A stretch of 64,000 nt of DNA from Acinetobacter seifertii (lineage in GTDB: Bacteria; Pseudomonadota; Gammaproteobacteria; Pseudomonadales; Moraxellaceae). The position numbers and the translations under genes were made by a program. The notes beneath the pieces are model-generated. The model searched no databases and was not told the DNA's origin. It saw nothing but the letters and a program-made list of their open reading frames with translations. Numbering within the stretch: the first letter of the stretch is position 1; the number at the start of each line of letters is the position of its first letter. This document shows positions 29,725 through 38,150 of the stretch, piece by piece. The DNA lies in contig NZ_KB851199.1 in assembly GCF_000368065.1 (NCBI RefSeq), forward strand, positions 330,609 through 394,608. Reading direction: 5' to 3'.

Positions 29725-30584
29725 TGCAGGACATCATTGCTTATTTTATTCAAAACTTAACTGCACTTTATATTGCAGTTGCACTCGTGAGCCTATGTAT
29801 TGGTAGCTTTCTTAATGTAGTGATTTACCGCACTCCAAAAATGATGGAGCAAGATTGGCAATTCGAATGTCAAATGCTCCTAAATCCAGAGCAACCCATT
29901 ATTGACCATGAAAAACTAACATTAAGCAAACCTGCTTCATCATGTCCAAATTGCCACCAACCGATCCGTTGGTATCAAAATATTCCTGTCATAAGCTGGC
30001 TTGTGCTAAGAGGAAAATGTGGTCATTGCCAACATTCGATTAGTATTCGTTATCCAGTAATTGAACTACTCACCATGTTATGTTCATTGGTGGTGGTTAT
30101 GGTGTTTGGTGCAACCATACAAATGCTTTGGGGTCTCGTCCTGACTTGGGTCCTGATTGCCCTCACCTTTATAGACTTTGATACACAACTTTTACCTGAT
30201 CGCTTTACCTTGCCTTTGGCAGCACTTGGCTTGGGCATTAACACCTTTAATATTTATACCTCACCAAACTCAGCCATTTGGGGCTACCTTATCGGCTTTC
30301 TATGTCTTTGGATTGTCTATTACCTCTTTAAAGTGATTACCGGCAAAGAAGGTATGGGTTACGGCGACTTTAAGTTACTTGCAGCCTTAGGTGCATGGAT
30401 GGGACCATTGATGCTGCCATTAATTGTGTTATTGTCATCTTTATTGGGTGCAATCATTGGCATCATCTTATTAAAGTTAAGAAATGAAAATCAGCCTTTT
30501 GCTTTTGGGCCATATATTGCCATTGCGGGTTGGGTTGCCTTTTTATGGGGTGATCAGATTATGAAGATTTATTTAGGAGGTTAA
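29724..30584 (+). CDS. pilD: prepilin peptidase / N-methyltransferase PilD
   Basis: This 286-residue inner-membrane aspartic protease cleaves and N-methylates type IV prepilins. The N-terminal cytoplasmic insert has the paired CxxC motifs (CPNC, CGHC). The catalytic aspartates lie in IDFDTQLLPD and in GYGDFKLLAALGAWMG. About eight transmembrane helices are apparent. It is translationally coupled to pilC. Confidence 0.96.
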   Translation: MQDIIAYFIQNLTALYIAVALVSLCIGSFLNVVIYRTPKMMEQDWQFECQMLLNPEQPIIDHEKLTLSKPASSCPNCHQPIRWYQNIPVISWLVLRGKCGHCQHSISIRYPVIELLTMLCSLVVVMVFGATIQMLWGLVLTWVLIALTFIDFDTQLLPDRFTLPLAALGLGINTFNIYTSPNSAIWGYLIGFLCLWIVYYLFKVITGKEGMGYGDFKLLAALGAWMGPLMLPLIVLLSSLLGAIIGIILLKLRNENQPFAFGPYIAIAGWVAFLWGDQIMKIYLGG

Positions 30585-30585
30585 G

Positions 30586-31182
30586 ATGGCTTTTATTCTG
30601 GGAATCACAGGTGGTATTGGCAGTGGAAAATCTGCTGCAACACAATGGTTCGAGTCCCAAGGAATTCAAGTCGTCGATGCCGACATCGTTGCGCGTGAAG
30701 TCGTTGAAAAAGGCCAACCTACTCTCCAAAAAATTCAGCAAACTTTTGGAGACTGGGTACTTCAGTCCGATGGTAATTTAGATCGTCGTGCCCTACGCGA
30801 ACATATTTTTCAGAACCCTGAAGCAAGACACATACTCGAGAGCATTATCCATCCTGCGATTCGCCAATCGATTATTCAACAACTACAAAATCCAAAAAGT
30901 CCTTATGTGATTTTAGTTTCACCATTACTCTTTGAAACCAACCAACATGAATTGGTTAATCACACTTTATTAGTTGATGCGAGTGAACAAACTCAAATTC
31001 AGCGTGCAAGCCAGCGAGATGGGCAAAACCAGGAACAAATCCAGAAAATTATTGCTGCACAAATGCCACGCGAGCGTAAACGTGAGCTTGCCAATGACAT
31101 TGTGTTTAATGACGGATTACTCGAACATTTATATCAGCAACTAGAGCCTTTACATCAAAGCTATTTGAAGCGCATCAACTAA
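30586..31182 (+). CDS. coaE: dephospho-CoA kinase
   Basis: The 198-residue P-loop kinase catalyses the last step of CoA synthesis. It has GGIGSGKSA at about 8-16, the DADIVAREVVEKG segment, and the conserved LVSPLLFET. AGGAGG lies 6 bp before the ATG, and pilD ends one base earlier. Location after pilBCD is conserved in gamma-proteobacteria. It converges with the EamA transporter 2 bp away. Confidence 0.95.
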   Translation: MAFILGITGGIGSGKSAATQWFESQGIQVVDADIVAREVVEKGQPTLQKIQQTFGDWVLQSDGNLDRRALREHIFQNPEARHILESIIHPAIRQSIIQQLQNPKSPYVILVSPLLFETNQHELVNHTLLVDASEQTQIQRASQRDGQNQEQIQKIIAAQMPRERKRELANDIVFNDGLLEHLYQQLEPLHQSYLKRIN

Positions 31183-31184
31183 TC

Positions 31185-32093
31185 TTACATATTTTGCTGC
31201 TTAATTTTTTGTGTCAGGCTATCTTGTCTAAACCAGCGCCAAGGCTGTAAAGCGCCTATTCCCATACCTACTAAGCCCACAACAATTGATGGGCTTAATG
31301 ACTCACCAAGTAAAGGTACAGCTAAAATAGCGGCAATGAACGGCGCCAAAGTGACAATACTTCCCGTTTTAAAAGCACCAAGACGTTGAATGGCAGCAAC
31401 ATAAGTCAAAGTTGCAATAATAACGACAAATACACCATGGAAAATGCCCTGTATCGCTAAATGAACAGGACTAACTTCCATGAAGTGCTTAGGCAAAAAT
31501 AAAACATAGATGGGTAAATAAATAATTGCAGACCAAATCGCAACACTTGCCATAGAATGCCATGCAGAGAGCTTCCACTGTTTAAGTAAAACAGTGAAGA
31601 TACCCCACCAAATCGCACTAATAAAAAGGAGTATGTCTCCAATTCCAAACGCAGAGGTACTTGTACGTAGCATCAAAATGCTCATGAGTGCTAAGGCAGC
31701 GATCATGATTGCGAGACTCGCCCATGTGTGTTTATCAAACGGCTGTCTAAATAAAATATAGGCAGCTATAGCAGTACAGATGGGTATGCAGCCATTTAAA
31801 AATATTGCAGCATGTGCGGCTGGAGCATAAAGAAAAGCGGTATAAACAGTCAGACAATAGATAACACCGCCAATGAGCGCCAAAATAACCGCATGCTTAC
31901 TCCATAAAAAAGCGAGATCTTTTTTATAAATTAAGATAGGCATTAAAATTAGAAAGGCGATAGCGAAGCGCAGTGCGGCAATGTCCCAAGCACTGATGTG
32001 CCATTGTGCATTTAAACGAGCAAAAAGTGTAAACCCGCCCCAAATGCACATGGTCACCAATACAAAGAAATAACCTTGTTTACGGGGAGACAT
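31185..32093 (-). CDS. EamA/DMT-superfamily transporter (RarD-like permease)
   Basis: This 302-residue protein has ten predicted transmembrane helices in two EamA repeats. A short charged C-terminus (RWFRQDSLTQKIKQQNM) follows the last helix. The substrate cannot be read; family members export amino acids, purines or other metabolites. Its stop lies almost against the coaE stop, and no hairpin separates the two convergent genes. Confidence 0.85.
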   Translation of the reverse strand: MSPRKQGYFFVLVTMCIWGGFTLFARLNAQWHISAWDIAALRFAIAFLILMPILIYKKDLAFLWSKHAVILALIGGVIYCLTVYTAFLYAPAAHAAIFLNGCIPICTAIAAYILFRQPFDKHTWASLAIMIAALALMSILMLRTSTSAFGIGDILLFISAIWWGIFTVLLKQWKLSAWHSMASVAIWSAIIYLPIYVLFLPKHFMEVSPVHLAIQGIFHGVFVVIIATLTYVAAIQRLGAFKTGSIVTLAPFIAAILAVPLLGESLSPSIVVGLVGMGIGALQPWRWFRQDSLTQKIKQQNM

Positions 32094-32128
32094 ATGAAGA
32101 CTGCTTAAAAACTAGAAAGGCAGCTCAA

Positions 32129-32878
32129 TTATACCTCAGAACGCTGACGACAAGCCTCATAAAGTGCCATACCTGTTGCCACGCTTACATTTAGACTCTG
32201 TAAATTCCCAGACATCGGAATATAAACTTTGTGATCACACTGTGCCTGAGTAATTGGGCGCAAACCTGTATCTTCAGCTCCCATCACAATCACGACTGGG
32301 CCAGAGAAATCACACTTTTGGATTGGCATTGCACTTTCATCAAGCATAGTACCAATTACACGTATATGAGTTGTTTCTTTCAGATGAGCCAATGTACGAG
32401 CTAAATTTGTGACTTGAATAAATTTAACTTTTTCAGCTCCACCCGCCGCAACTTTACGAGCCGTTGGGGTTAAGCTTGCCGAACGATCACGAGGCACAAT
32501 CACAGCTTGCACGCCCATTGCAGCAGCGGTACGGATACAAGCACCTAAGTTATGTGGATCTGTTACCTGATCTAATGCAAGCAATAAAGCATCTGGAGTT
32601 TCAGCCAAGATCTGATCTAGATCTTTTTCATTTAAAATCGGATGAGGACGTACTGCTGCTACTACACCCTGATGAAATGGCAAACCAGCAAGTTTTTCAA
32701 GACTATCACGGCTTGCCTTTTGTACACTAATTCCAAAAGGCTCTGCCAATTGCAAAATCTTTTGCAAACGTTGGTCATCCCGCCCTTTTAAAGTAAACAG
32801 GGTTAGCACACGTTCCGGCTCAAGTTCTAACAATGACTCCACTGAGTGAACGCCATAATAATATTCCGGTTTTGCCAT
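32129..32878 (-). CDS. rlmB: 23S rRNA (guanosine-2251-2'-O)-methyltransferase
   Basis: This SpoU/TrmH-family 2'-O-methyltransferase has 249 residues. An N-terminal substrate-binding domain (YYYGVHSVESLLELEPERV) precedes the knotted SAM domain with DQVTDPHNLGACIRTAAAMG, VMGAEDTGLR and IPMSGNLQSLNVSVATGMALYE. It modifies G2251 in the peptidyl-transferase P-loop. It is separate from ppnP, whose terminator lies just upstream. Confidence 0.93.
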   Translation of the reverse strand: MAKPEYYYGVHSVESLLELEPERVLTLFTLKGRDDQRLQKILQLAEPFGISVQKASRDSLEKLAGLPFHQGVVAAVRPHPILNEKDLDQILAETPDALLLALDQVTDPHNLGACIRTAAAMGVQAVIVPRDRSASLTPTARKVAAGGAEKVKFIQVTNLARTLAHLKETTHIRVIGTMLDESAMPIQKCDFSGPVVIVMGAEDTGLRPITQAQCDHKVYIPMSGNLQSLNVSVATGMALYEACRQRSEV

Positions 32879-32909
32879 GCTTGACCTCTAACAACGTTTG
32901 AGCAAAAAA

Positions 32910-32943
32910 ATAAAAATCCTGCAAAGCCAACTTCACAGGATTT
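32910..32943 (-). terminator. rho-independent terminator of ppnP
   Basis: On the minus strand AAATCCTG...CAGGATTT (32914-32921 with 32936-32943) carries an inner AAG/CTT pairing and is followed by TTATTTTTTT. It lies 38 bp after the ppnP stop. Confidence 0.75.
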
Positions 32944-32980
32944 CTTTGGGCATAGTGTACCCGATTTAAACAGGAATTTC

Positions 32981-33307
32981 TTAGCCTTCTAAATGGCACA
33001 CATAATCAAGCACTTCATCAGTCTCAATTTTAAAAACGCTGTTTCCAGGAACATAAAATGATTGACCAGCGCGGAACAATTCACTTTCATTACTGTCTGC
33101 AATTTTGACACGACATTCACCTGAAATAATTTCCATACGCTCAGGAACATGTGTTTCAAATGTTAAAGGCTGCTCAGTCGGCAAAATAACACCTAATGTT
33201 TTTTTCGTTCCATCTTCAAATTGCACGGTATGGCTGATACATGCTCCACCAAAATAAACGTTTGACTTTTTGATGACCGTTACATGATCAAATTGGGTTG
33301 AACTCAT
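32981..33307 (-). CDS. ppnP: pyrimidine/purine nucleoside phosphorylase (cupin type)
   Basis: This 108-residue single-domain cupin of the PpnP (former DUF1255/UPF0345) family phosphorolyses several nucleosides. It shows the family features [28 protein letters not shown] and [10 protein letters not shown]. The ATG at 33307 is preferred over one at 33313 because GGAG lies 7 bases before it. It is monocistronic with its own terminator. Confidence 0.92.
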   Translation of the reverse strand: MSSTQFDHVTVIKKSNVYFGGACISHTVQFEDGTKKTLGVILPTEQPLTFETHVPERMEIISGECRVKIADSNESELFRAGQSFYVPGNSVFKIETDEVLDYVCHLEG

Positions 33308-33383
33308 GCACATTCTCCAGATAATGCCGCATTTATATAAATTATGTTGAATGTAGTTTAATTGTGCCTAAATAACTAATCAA

Positions 33384-33833
33384 TCAGTTTTCATACGCAT
33401 AGACTTGTAATTTCCACTGCTGTAGCTGAATTTTTTTAGCAAAAGCGTGGGGTAAATTCACTTCAATATTTCGACTCTTCGACACAATTGCATCATATCT
33501 GCAAACTTCATCGTGATTTTCATCGAGTAAAACCCAATAAACTTTCTCTGCCGTTGGATGAGTAACAGCAGTTGTAACCACTGGTGAGCCATTATCCATG
33601 CCAATATGAAAATTATCTGGGTCATTTTGCATTGAAGCTGATTCATAAACCGGGAATTTGACACTATTTTCATCAAATTGCTGGCTATCATGTATAAGCA
33701 CACTTTGTTTTAAAGTCGGCCAGATACAATAACGCAGATAATGTTGATCTATAACTCGATTATCCGGATACCTTCCAGTGGCAATATAATCTCTGATATG
33801 TGCTTCAATATTATGAAAATATGATATATTTTT
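33384..33833 (-). pseudogene. remnant of an unidentified gene, no start codon
   Basis: An open frame of 149 codons runs on the minus strand from just after an in-frame TGA (33834-33836) to a stop at 33384. No ATG lies near its beginning; the first usable start is a GTG at 33701. Reading through, the first part gives YFHNIEAHIRDYIATGRYP, DNRVIDQHYLRYCIWPTL and VLIHDSQQF, which looks like real protein. The pattern DQ-LR-WP-HDS recalls the C-terminal domain of some glycosyltransferase/TPR proteins. That is from memory and uncertain. More in-frame stops follow further upstream, so this is probably the 3' end of a decayed gene. Confidence 0.55.
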
Positions 33834-34056
33834 TCACTCTTCAAAATAAACTGGCAAGTAAAAAATATCTTTCTACACAATTAAATAAATGTATCCATGA
33901 ATAATTCTGATAATTTTTGATATCGACGATTATTGCTAAATAATAAACGAACAAGAATCTTGGAGTTCTATAATTTCAGTTAGAATAATAGATCACTTGT
34001 AGCAAATTCAAAACTTCTCTATCTTTAACCCATAATTTGGCGCGTTGGATGCGTTT

Positions 34057-35724
34057 ATGCTCACACATTTAACTTTAATTAATTTTGCATTAGCTGATCA
34101 TTTAGCTATTGATATAGAACAAGGATTTAATGTTCTAACAGGTGAGACAGGTGCCGGAAAATCATTATTACTGGATGCACTTTCTGCCTGTTTAGGTGAA
34201 CGTACAGATACAAATTATGTCCGCTATGGTTCGGACAAAGCGGATGTAACCGCTGTTTTTACTTATCAGGACAATAGTCCTGAAGCGAAATGGCTACAAG
34301 ACCATGAACTAGATGATGATTCTGGGGAAATTCATTTACGACGTGTTATTTTCGCAACTGGTCGCAGTAAAGCATGGGTCAATGGACGTCCGAGTAGTCT
34401 CTCTGAGCTTAAAGAATTAGGACGTTTACTGGTTCAGTTATATAGCCAACACAGCCAACAGCAACTTCTTGAACCACCTTATCCAAAGCATTGGTTAGAC
34501 CGTTATAACAATTTTTATGCTGAAGCGAATGATGTCCGTGAAGCTTATAGTACATGGCAACGTACCATTCGTTTACACCAAGCAGCCTTAGATGCTCAAG
34601 CAACCCGTCTACAACGTATTGCGACCTTAGAGCTACAAATCGAAGAGCTTGAAGAGGTTATTCAAACCGATTACAAAGAAATCGAGCAAGAGTTCGATCG
34701 CCTTAGTCATCATGAACATATCATGCAAGATTGTAGCTATAGCCTGAATGCGCTTGATGAAGCTGAGCAAAACATTACTCAAGAAATGTCGTCGATTATT
34801 CGTCGTTTAGAATCTCATGCTGGACGTAGTGAACAGCTTTCTGAAATTTATAACTCATTATTAAATGCGCAAAGTGAAATTGATGATGCCACATCAAATT
34901 TACGTCAGTTCATTGATCGTCAAAGTTTTGACCCTGAACGAATGGAAGAACTAAATTCCAAGCTTGAAGTTTTTCATCGTCTGGCGCGTAAGTACCGTAC
35001 TCAGCCAGAGACGCTCAAAGAAGAATACGAAACTTGGCAAAATGAGCTTGAACAATTGCACCAACTTGAAGACCCAGAGACTCTGGCAGAGCAAGTAGAA
35101 AAGTCACATGAGGAATTTTTAGAGAAAGCTCAGCATTTAGACAATATTCGTCGTGAAGCTGCTGCCCCACTTGCCAAACAGTTAACCGAACAAGTGAAAC
35201 CCTTAGCACTACCAGAAGCCCACTTTGAGTTTAAGTTTGAACCCCTAGAACAACCAAGCTCAGAAGGTTTAAGCTTTATTCAACTTTTATTTACGGCTAA
35301 TAAAGGTATACCACCACAACCATTGGCTCGTGTGGCATCGGGTGGTGAACTTTCACGTATTGCACTCGTCATGCAAGTCATGAACGCGGAAAAAACAGAA
35401 GCCGAAGTTTTAGTGTTTGATGAAATTGATGTGGGGATTAGCGGTGGTACAGCTGAAGTAGTTGGACGTTTACTTGCCGACTTAGCTCAACATGTCCAAC
35501 TTTTATGTATTACTCACCAAGCACAGGTCGCTGCGCAATCTGATCAACATTTGTTAGTTAAAAAGCAGCAAACTGACCCAGCCAGTAGTACCATTGTACA
35601 ACTTGATGAAAATCAGATTATTTCTGAATTAGCACGTATGTCTGGCGGTGTTGAAATTAATGAAACGACCTTACAGCATGCTAAACAATTACGACAACTT
35701 AAATTTCAGGCTTCTTCAAATTAA
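34057..35724 (+). CDS. recN: DNA repair protein RecN
   Basis: This SMC-like protein of double-strand break repair has 555 residues. Walker A (GETGAGKSLLLDAL) is near residue 30. A coiled-coil middle (about 150-360) is followed by the ABC signature ASGGELSRIALVMQ and Walker B VLVFDEIDVGISGG. The start MLTHLTLINFALADHL at ATG 34057 matches the family; a TTG 12 bp upstream also opens the frame. No clear LexA-type SOS box was found in the AT-rich upstream region; Acinetobacter damage control differs from E. coli. Confidence 0.95.
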   Translation: MLTHLTLINFALADHLAIDIEQGFNVLTGETGAGKSLLLDALSACLGERTDTNYVRYGSDKADVTAVFTYQDNSPEAKWLQDHELDDDSGEIHLRRVIFATGRSKAWVNGRPSSLSELKELGRLLVQLYSQHSQQQLLEPPYPKHWLDRYNNFYAEANDVREAYSTWQRTIRLHQAALDAQATRLQRIATLELQIEELEEVIQTDYKEIEQEFDRLSHHEHIMQDCSYSLNALDEAEQNITQEMSSIIRRLESHAGRSEQLSEIYNSLLNAQSEIDDATSNLRQFIDRQSFDPERMEELNSKLEVFHRLARKYRTQPETLKEEYETWQNELEQLHQLEDPETLAEQVEKSHEEFLEKAQHLDNIRREAAAPLAKQLTEQVKPLALPEAHFEFKFEPLEQPSSEGLSFIQLLFTANKGIPPQPLARVASGGELSRIALVMQVMNAEKTEAEVLVFDEIDVGISGGTAEVVGRLLADLAQHVQLLCITHQAQVAAQSDQHLLVKKQQTDPASSTIVQLDENQIISELARMSGGVEINETTLQHAKQLRQLKFQASSN

Positions 35725-35801
35725 TAAAGAAAATGAGAGAAAAAGATTGGCGAAATCCGATTAACTCTTGTATGTTGATAAAAAGAACCTATATAGATAA
35801 A

Positions 35802-35817
35802 AGGGTCGTGAGACCCT
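35802..35817 (+). terminator. hairpin between recN and yqgE, weak terminator
   Basis: AGGGTC-GTGA-GACCCT is a perfect 6-bp stem. A T tract (ATTTTTT) follows only 9 bp later, so termination strength is doubtful. It may instead lie in the yqgE leader. Confidence 0.35.
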
Positions 35818-35849
35818 CTAGCGACATTTTTTGAGGGAGAACCGCTTAG

Positions 35850-36404
35850 GTGACCAAACAATACATGACTCACCGTTGTCTGATTGCCCCGCCAGAACTG
35901 GCAGATGACTTTTTTGCAAATACAGTAATTTATCTTGCCCGTCACGACGAAGAAGGCGCTCAAGGCATTATCATTAATCGTCCTGCTGGCATTCAAATTA
36001 AAGAACTCCTGAATGATTTAGATATTGATGCAGACAATGTAAATCCACATGAGGTTTTACAAGGTGGGCCTTTACGCCCAGAAGCAGGCTTTGTCCTTCA
36101 TACTGGCCAACCAACTTGGCACTCTTCTATTGCTGTGGGTGAAAATGTCTGTATTACCACCAGTAAAGATATTCTTGATGCAATCGCACATAACGAAGGT
36201 GTGGGTCGCTATCAAATCGCACTAGGTTATGCGAGTTGGGGTAAAAACCAGTTAGAAGATGAAATCGCTCGTGGTGACTGGCTTATCTGTGATGCCGATA
36301 TGGATCTGATTTTTAACTTACCGTACGACGACCGTTGGGATGCAGCCTATAAAAAGATTGGTGTAGATCGCACATGGCTGGCTTCTGAAATCGGACATGC
36401 TTAA
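35850..36404 (+). CDS. yqgE: YqgE/AlgH family protein (UPF0301)
   Basis: This 184-residue conserved protein of unknown biochemical function has the family hallmarks [41 protein letters not shown] and [20 protein letters not shown] start is chosen because GAGGGAGA lies about 9 bases upstream; an ATG at 35865 lacks a site. It overlaps ruvX by one base, the conserved yqgE-yqgF pairing. Confidence 0.9.
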   Translation: MTKQYMTHRCLIAPPELADDFFANTVIYLARHDEEGAQGIIINRPAGIQIKELLNDLDIDADNVNPHEVLQGGPLRPEAGFVLHTGQPTWHSSIAVGENVCITTSKDILDAIAHNEGVGRYQIALGYASWGKNQLEDEIARGDWLICDADMDLIFNLPYDDRWDAAYKKIGVDRTWLASEIGHA

Positions 36405-36844
36405 TGACTGTGACACAATCCAAATCAATTATGGCTTTCGACTTTGGCACTCAAAAAATGGGGATGGCGATAGGTCAATCTGCAATTGAAAGTGCTAACC
36501 CACTACCGTTATTTGTAATGAAAGATGGAATTCCTAACTGGGACCAGCTTTTAAAAATTGTAAAAGAGTGGCAACCTGATTTGTTTATTGTTGGTCTTCC
36601 ATTAAATATGGATGATAGTGAGTCAGAACTTTCTACACGTGCCCGCAAATTTGCAAGACGTTTACGCCATCAAACCAATATTGAAACTTGGATGGTGGAT
36701 GAGCGCTTAACGACGCGTGAAGCAAGAGAAGAGCTCGGCTTCTACCAAGAACAAGGACGCGCAAAGAAATTATCAGCAGATAGTTTTGCAGCAGCCTTGC
36801 TGATCCAGAGTTGGTATCGAAATCCAGTCGGCTTAACGCCATAA
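36404..36844 (+). CDS. ruvX: Holliday junction resolvase-like protein / pre-16S rRNA nuclease
   Basis: The 146-residue RNase H-fold protein (YqgF/RuvX) matures the 16S rRNA 5' end. The catalytic Asp lies in MAFDFGTQKMGMAIG, with later acidic residues in VDERLTTREA and DSFAAALLI. The ATG overlaps the yqgE stop (TAATG), giving coupled translation, and a terminator follows. Confidence 0.93.
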   Translation: MTVTQSKSIMAFDFGTQKMGMAIGQSAIESANPLPLFVMKDGIPNWDQLLKIVKEWQPDLFIVGLPLNMDDSESELSTRARKFARRLRHQTNIETWMVDERLTTREAREELGFYQEQGRAKKLSADSFAAALLIQSWYRNPVGLTP

Positions 36845-36848
36845 AAGT

Positions 36849-36880
36849 AAAAAAAGCATGTTTTACACATGCTTTTTTAT
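36849..36880. terminator. bidirectional terminator ruvX / efflux operon
   Basis: AAAAAAGCATG pairs with CATGCTTTTTT around a TTTTACA loop. It lies between the convergent ruvX and the HlyD-type gene and has A and T tracts on both sides. Confidence 0.88.
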
Positions 36881-36902
36881 TGAGTAGAAAAACTTAAGCT
36901 TT

Positions 36903-37904
36903 TTATTTTTCAATAATATGTACTGTCGCAGTACGGCCAGAAACAAAAGCAAGCTGATTTTTTGGCGATTCGTCTAACACAATTTTCACAGGTACGCGCT
37001 GCGCTAAACGAACCCAGCTAAAGGTTGGGTTTACGTTTGCAAGCAATTTAGAACTGCTTGAACGCTCACGGTCTTCAATACCCGATGCAATACCTTGTAC
37101 ATGACCTTTAATTTTTTGACTATCACCCATTAACTGTACACTCGCTTCATCGCCAATATGAATACGGTCTAATTTTGTCTCTTCAAAATATCCCACCACA
37201 TAAAGTTGTTTACGGTCTAGTAATGCTGCAACTGCTTGCCCAACTTGAATATAATTACCAGGGCGCATATCAAAGTTAGAGAGTGTTCCATCTGCGGGTG
37301 CCACCACAGCAGCACGATGCATATTAAGTTCAGCTAAATGCAAGTTACTTGTCGCAGCTTCAACGAGTGCCTGTTGCTGCTTAATAGTTGCTTCTGCTTG
37401 TTCAATCGCAGCTTGAAGTTGTTCATGCTCTGCAAGGGATTGATCGCGTGTTGCAAAAACTTGATCTTGTTCTTGTTTAGAAATAGCGCCATCCATTAAG
37501 TTTGAATAACGGTTTGCGTTTTTCTCGGCTAACTTAATGTTTGTACTCGACTTAATTAAGTTAGCCTTGGCTTGTGCTAAACCTGCTTGCGCCTGAGCAA
37601 ATGCTGCTTTTGCTTTTGCCAAATCAGACTTTGCTTGCTCTACATCTAAAGCTCGGCGAGAGACATCAATTTTAAAAAGCACCTGACCTTTTTTGACAGT
37701 TTGGTTATCTTGAACCAATACTTCTGTTACAAGCCCTGCTACATCTGAAGAAACTTGAATGACGTCACCACGAACGCGACCATCACGTGTCCACGGCGCT
37801 GCATTATAGTAATTCCACAAATGCACAATGGTATAGACCGCAATCATTAATGCGACAATCAAAATCACTGGACGGATGACTTTTTTCAACTCCAATTGAT
37901 TCAT
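36903..37904 (-). CDS. HlyD-family membrane fusion protein (AaeA/EmrA-like)
   Basis: This 333-residue periplasmic adaptor has an N-terminal transmembrane helix (about 10-30), a biotinyl-lipoyl half-motif (VQVSSDVAGLVTEVLVQDNQTVKKGQVLFKID), a long alpha-hairpin coiled coil rich in Ala, Gln and Lys (about 75-190), and the closing VVAPADGTLSNFDMRPGNYIQVGQ. It is the third gene of a FUSC-DUF1656-HlyD set equivalent to E. coli aaeB-aaeX-aaeA, which exports aromatic carboxylic acids. The ATG at 37904 follows AGG by 8 bases; a GTG 9 bp earlier is less well placed. Confidence 0.88.
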   Translation of the reverse strand: MNQLELKKVIRPVILIVALMIAVYTIVHLWNYYNAAPWTRDGRVRGDVIQVSSDVAGLVTEVLVQDNQTVKKGQVLFKIDVSRRALDVEQAKSDLAKAKAAFAQAQAGLAQAKANLIKSSTNIKLAEKNANRYSNLMDGAISKQEQDQVFATRDQSLAEHEQLQAAIEQAEATIKQQQALVEAATSNLHLAELNMHRAAVVAPADGTLSNFDMRPGNYIQVGQAVAALLDRKQLYVVGYFEETKLDRIHIGDEASVQLMGDSQKIKGHVQGIASGIEDRERSSSSKLLANVNPTFSWVRLAQRVPVKIVLDESPKNQLAFVSGRTATVHIIEK

Positions 37905-37943
37905 TTCACTCACCTAACTCAATCTTTAATCTGGCAATCATCT

Positions 37944-38150
37944 TTAAGCACCTAACCCAACAAAAACTTGGTGTATCACCAAAAGTAATAAAAGGTAAAA
38001 ACACAAATTGAAAATGCTGGGCAATGCAATCCAGCCTTGTGCAATCCATTTGTTAGTTAAAGGACTTAACAAGCGGAAACATATATATGCAAATAAGGCT
38101 TGGACGAGCAAAGCGGGCACGTAAATACCGTATACATTAAACTCACCCAT
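37944..38150 (-). CDS. DUF1656 small membrane protein (AaeX-like)
   Basis: This 68-residue protein has two hydrophobic helices and the family start MGEFNVYGIYVPALL. The ATG at 38150 overlaps the stop of the FUSC gene (ATGGGTGA) and has GGAG nine bases upstream; the frame extends 33 bp further but that part lacks a site. DUF1656 proteins accompany AaeA/AaeB-type efflux pumps; their own role is unclear. Confidence 0.88.
   Translation of the reverse strand: MGEFNVYGIYVPALLVQALFAYICFRLLSPLTNKWIAQGWIALPSIFNLCFYLLLLLVIHQVFVGLGA

Noticed and set aside
35721..35996. 91-residue minus-strand frame
   Set aside because: It overlaps the yqgE start region on the opposite strand and has no ribosome site or recognisable sequence.
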